Assembly (NCBI RefSeq): GCF_010994275.1
Contig: NZ_WMCD01000005.1
Location: 62,001 to 126,000, forward strand
Length of the DNA stretch: 64,000 bases
Reading direction: 5' to 3'
Source: Cyclobacterium jeungdonense
GTDB taxonomy: Bacteria; Bacteroidota; Bacteroidia; Cytophagales; Cyclobacteriaceae
Positions 62,742-64,000 of this stretch are shown here, piece after piece (position 1 is the stretch's first letter; each line of letters starts with the position of its first letter). The position numbers and the translations under genes are program-made. The notes beneath the pieces are model-generated. The model did not search any database. It saw only the letters and a program-made list of their open reading frames with translations, and was not told where the DNA came from.

Positions 62742-62764
62742 AAGCCCTCCACGGCTTTTTTTGT
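62742..62764 (+). terminator. Short intrinsic terminator
   Basis: AAGCC-CTCCAC-GGCTT followed by seven Ts, immediately after the 41-residue ORF. A five-base stem, so moderate strength. Confidence 0.6.
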
Positions 62765-62862
62765 TTTAAGAGACTTTTTTACAGAAAGGATTGTTTAGTT
62801 CGTGATTATTATTAATTTACAATGTATTCAATTCTTTGTGCATTTAAACAACTTTTTTTATC

Positions 62863-63468
62863 ATGAATCCATTCCCACTCTCTTCGATTCTCCACATTTT
62901 TTTGAAGGTCAATCGCTTTTTCCGACTCAAGTTAATTTTTGTTTTGGTTTTTTCCTTTGCTATTTCCTTTAGAGGAACGGCTCAAACAGAAACTGTTAGA
63001 TTTACTGCAAAGCAGGCAGTCTATCTTGAGGTTGGTGGAAATGCGGGCCGGTATGCATTCAATTATGGGCGAATATTCTATCAAAAAGGGAAACTAAAGC
63101 TAAATGCGAGTGCAGGTTTTTCAATGTTTCATCACAGATTAAATGCTAAAACTACATGGCTCCCGGTAGTACCCTTAGAGATATCAGCATTTTATGGTAA
63201 GTCAAACCATCATCTGGAATTAGGTATGGGAGTTACTTCTTACCTAACCAGAAGTATAGGCTTTAATTCTGAGACGTTTCAAACAATTGATAAAGTGGTT
63301 TTTGATGCGGCCATACCTTTAAGAATAGGCTATAGGTATCAAAAGCCTGAAGGTGGATTCTTTTTTAGAGTGGGGTACACCCCATTTCTTGCCATGCCCA
63401 TTAAGCCCCGCAAATATTGGGCTTTTCAGCCGGTTTTTGCAGGCTTGAGTTTGGGACTGAGTTTTTAA
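62863..63468 (+). CDS. Hypothetical exported protein, possible outer-membrane barrel
   Basis: 201 residues. A long N-terminal region with a signal peptide (hydrophobic to about 42, RGTAQTE); ATG 62863 is retained though an internal start is possible. The body alternates beta-strand-like segments (YLEVGGNAGRYAFNYGRIFYQKGKLKLNASAGFSMF, GKSNHHLELGMGVTSYL, RIGYRYQKPEGGFFFRVGYTPF) and ends with a phenylalanine (SLGLSF), as outer-membrane barrels do. No specific function recognised. Confidence 0.65.
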   Translation: MNPFPLSSILHIFLKVNRFFRLKLIFVLVFSFAISFRGTAQTETVRFTAKQAVYLEVGGNAGRYAFNYGRIFYQKGKLKLNASAGFSMFHHRLNAKTTWLPVVPLEISAFYGKSNHHLELGMGVTSYLTRSIGFNSETFQTIDKVVFDAAIPLRIGYRYQKPEGGFFFRVGYTPFLAMPIKPRKYWAFQPVFAGLSLGLSF

Positions 63469-63658
63469 TCGCCATCAATCAAACTCGTTTGCATGCTTAC
63501 GATTGAATGAGATGGAGGAAGATGGACGATCCATTCTCAAAAGTCTCTCCCTCTCTTCGTTCTCTCCAGTCTCCCCTTCTCACACATCTGTACAAAAACT
63601 TTCTTTAGTAAAAACCATACTCTCCTAATTCAATGAACGGCCCTCCTAAAAGAATTTT

Positions 63659-64000
63659 TTACCAGCTCCTCGCTCCACCCCTCCCAGGGCCACCACGGTA
63701 TCCTCCCGGTCTGTCGCCTTCATCAGGCAGATCAGACTTTTTGAAATTACCGATGATATAGGTAAAGGAAACCATGGCATAGCGGGTCAGTACATTGGAG
63801 TACACATCTGTCACAGCCACATCCGAAACAGTCCTGGAAATGCTGTTGTTCTGCTTGAGCAGGTCAAAGACATACACCTTCAATTCCCCTTTGTTGTTTT
63901 TCAGGAAGCGGTAACCTGCTTCGATATTCCATAACCAGACCGATTGGTCCAAACCCTCAGAAAGACCCCTGTAGAGCATGTTGTTGACATTATTAGCAAT
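63659..64000 (-). CDS. C-terminal end of a TonB-dependent receptor-like outer-membrane beta-barrel protein (partial)
   Basis: The last ~113 residues of a gene that enters from beyond base 64000. It matches the end of the outer-membrane beta-barrel (OMP_b-brl_3) family: VWLWNIEAGYRFLKNNKGELKVYVFDLLKQNNSISRTVSD, DVYSNVLTRYAMVSFTYIIG, then a Gly/Arg/Pro-rich tail (GGYRGGPGRGGARSW). The barrel ends before that tail. Such proteins often carry an N-terminal carboxypeptidase-like plug; it is outside the window. Confidence 0.85.
   Translation of the reverse strand: MANNVNNMLYRGLSEGLDQSVWLWNIEAGYRFLKNNKGELKVYVFDLLKQNNSISRTVSDVAVTDVYSNVLTRYAMVSFTYIIGNFKKSDLPDEGDRPGGYRGGPGRGGARSW

Larger units (their letters stand above)
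62487..62862. other. 376-base region with a tiny ORF and a terminator
   Basis: Holds a 41-residue ORF (62613-62738) with a promoter-like TATTTTTG box at 62604-62611 and a following hairpin. The rest is AT-rich leader of the gene at 62863. Confidence 0.5.

Noticed and set aside
63484..63512. A third copy of the dispersed repeat (GCATGCTT near 63490)
   Set aside because: Only an eight-base match with no surrounding modules, within chance expectation.
1..64000. CRISPR arrays, prophage, insertion sequences, rRNA or tRNA genes
   Set aside because: Scanning both strands gave no spaced identical repeats, transposases, integrases, phage genes or tRNA-like cloverleaf sequences.

Overview
The window looks like the chromosome of an aerobic, free-living member of the Bacteroidota, probably of the Cyclobacteriaceae type. 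The signs are a protein with a type IX secretion sorting tail, a fused SecDF, many SusD-less but lipobox-bearing secreted proteins, 6-bladed beta-propeller and DUF4382 lipoproteins, a BlaI/M56-TonB pair, a TonB-family outer-membrane barrel at the right edge, AT-rich leaders without strong Shine-Dalgarno sites, and several TAnnTTTG-type -7 promoter boxes. These are readings of the sequence against known families; no search was run. No rRNA, tRNA, CRISPR array, prophage, insertion sequence or recognisable defence locus was seen.

Layout. 1-8.7 kb: start of uvrA, a PA14/T9SS secreted protein, a Pif1-like helicase, a membrane-anchored EEP phosphatase/nuclease, and a run with a sugar isomerase-like protein, a PLP aminotransferase and a GlcG-like protein. 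8.6-16 kb: two perfect DnaA boxes, a dNTPase, and a complete RND efflux operon (adaptor, pump, outer-membrane channel). 16-21 kb: CBM9-like and DUF4382 secreted proteins, then housekeeping genes (ribD, free methionine sulfoxide reductase, rdgB, udk). 21-34 kb: secDF, metK, gap and assorted envelope genes. 34-38 kb: a gene-poor, decaying stretch with at least three broken genes and a dispersed intergenic repeat. 38-47 kb: TetR regulator with a perfect operator, AlkB-like repair enzyme, aldehyde dehydrogenase/SDR pair, a Tat-exported molybdenum hydroxylase with its 2Fe-2S subunit, divergent from a BlaI/M56-TonB signalling pair. 47-59 kb: a PAS histidine kinase, a baeRF protein, a GlxA-type regulator divergent from an operon of three VOC proteins and one SnoaL-like protein, MFS transporter plus hydrolase, DEAD-box helicase. 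59-62.5 kb: a molybdate uptake operon (pterin-fold protein, modABC) with a ModE-like regulator and a candidate ModE operator. 62.5-64 kb: a tiny ORF, an envelope protein and the end of an outer-membrane barrel.

How the genes fit together. The molybdate transporter and ModE at 59-62.5 kb would supply cofactor metal to enzymes such as the molybdenum hydroxylase at 42-45 kb. Regulation is unusually legible: clean palindromes or direct repeats sit beside the TetR, BlaI, GlxA/AraC and ModE genes. The most unusual items are a ~115 bp modular intergenic repeat present twice, tandem DnaA boxes far from any replication gene, a terminator-like hairpin placed directly before an aminotransferase start codon, and the cluster of decayed genes at 35-38 kb. 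I found no convincing wholly new multi-gene system.
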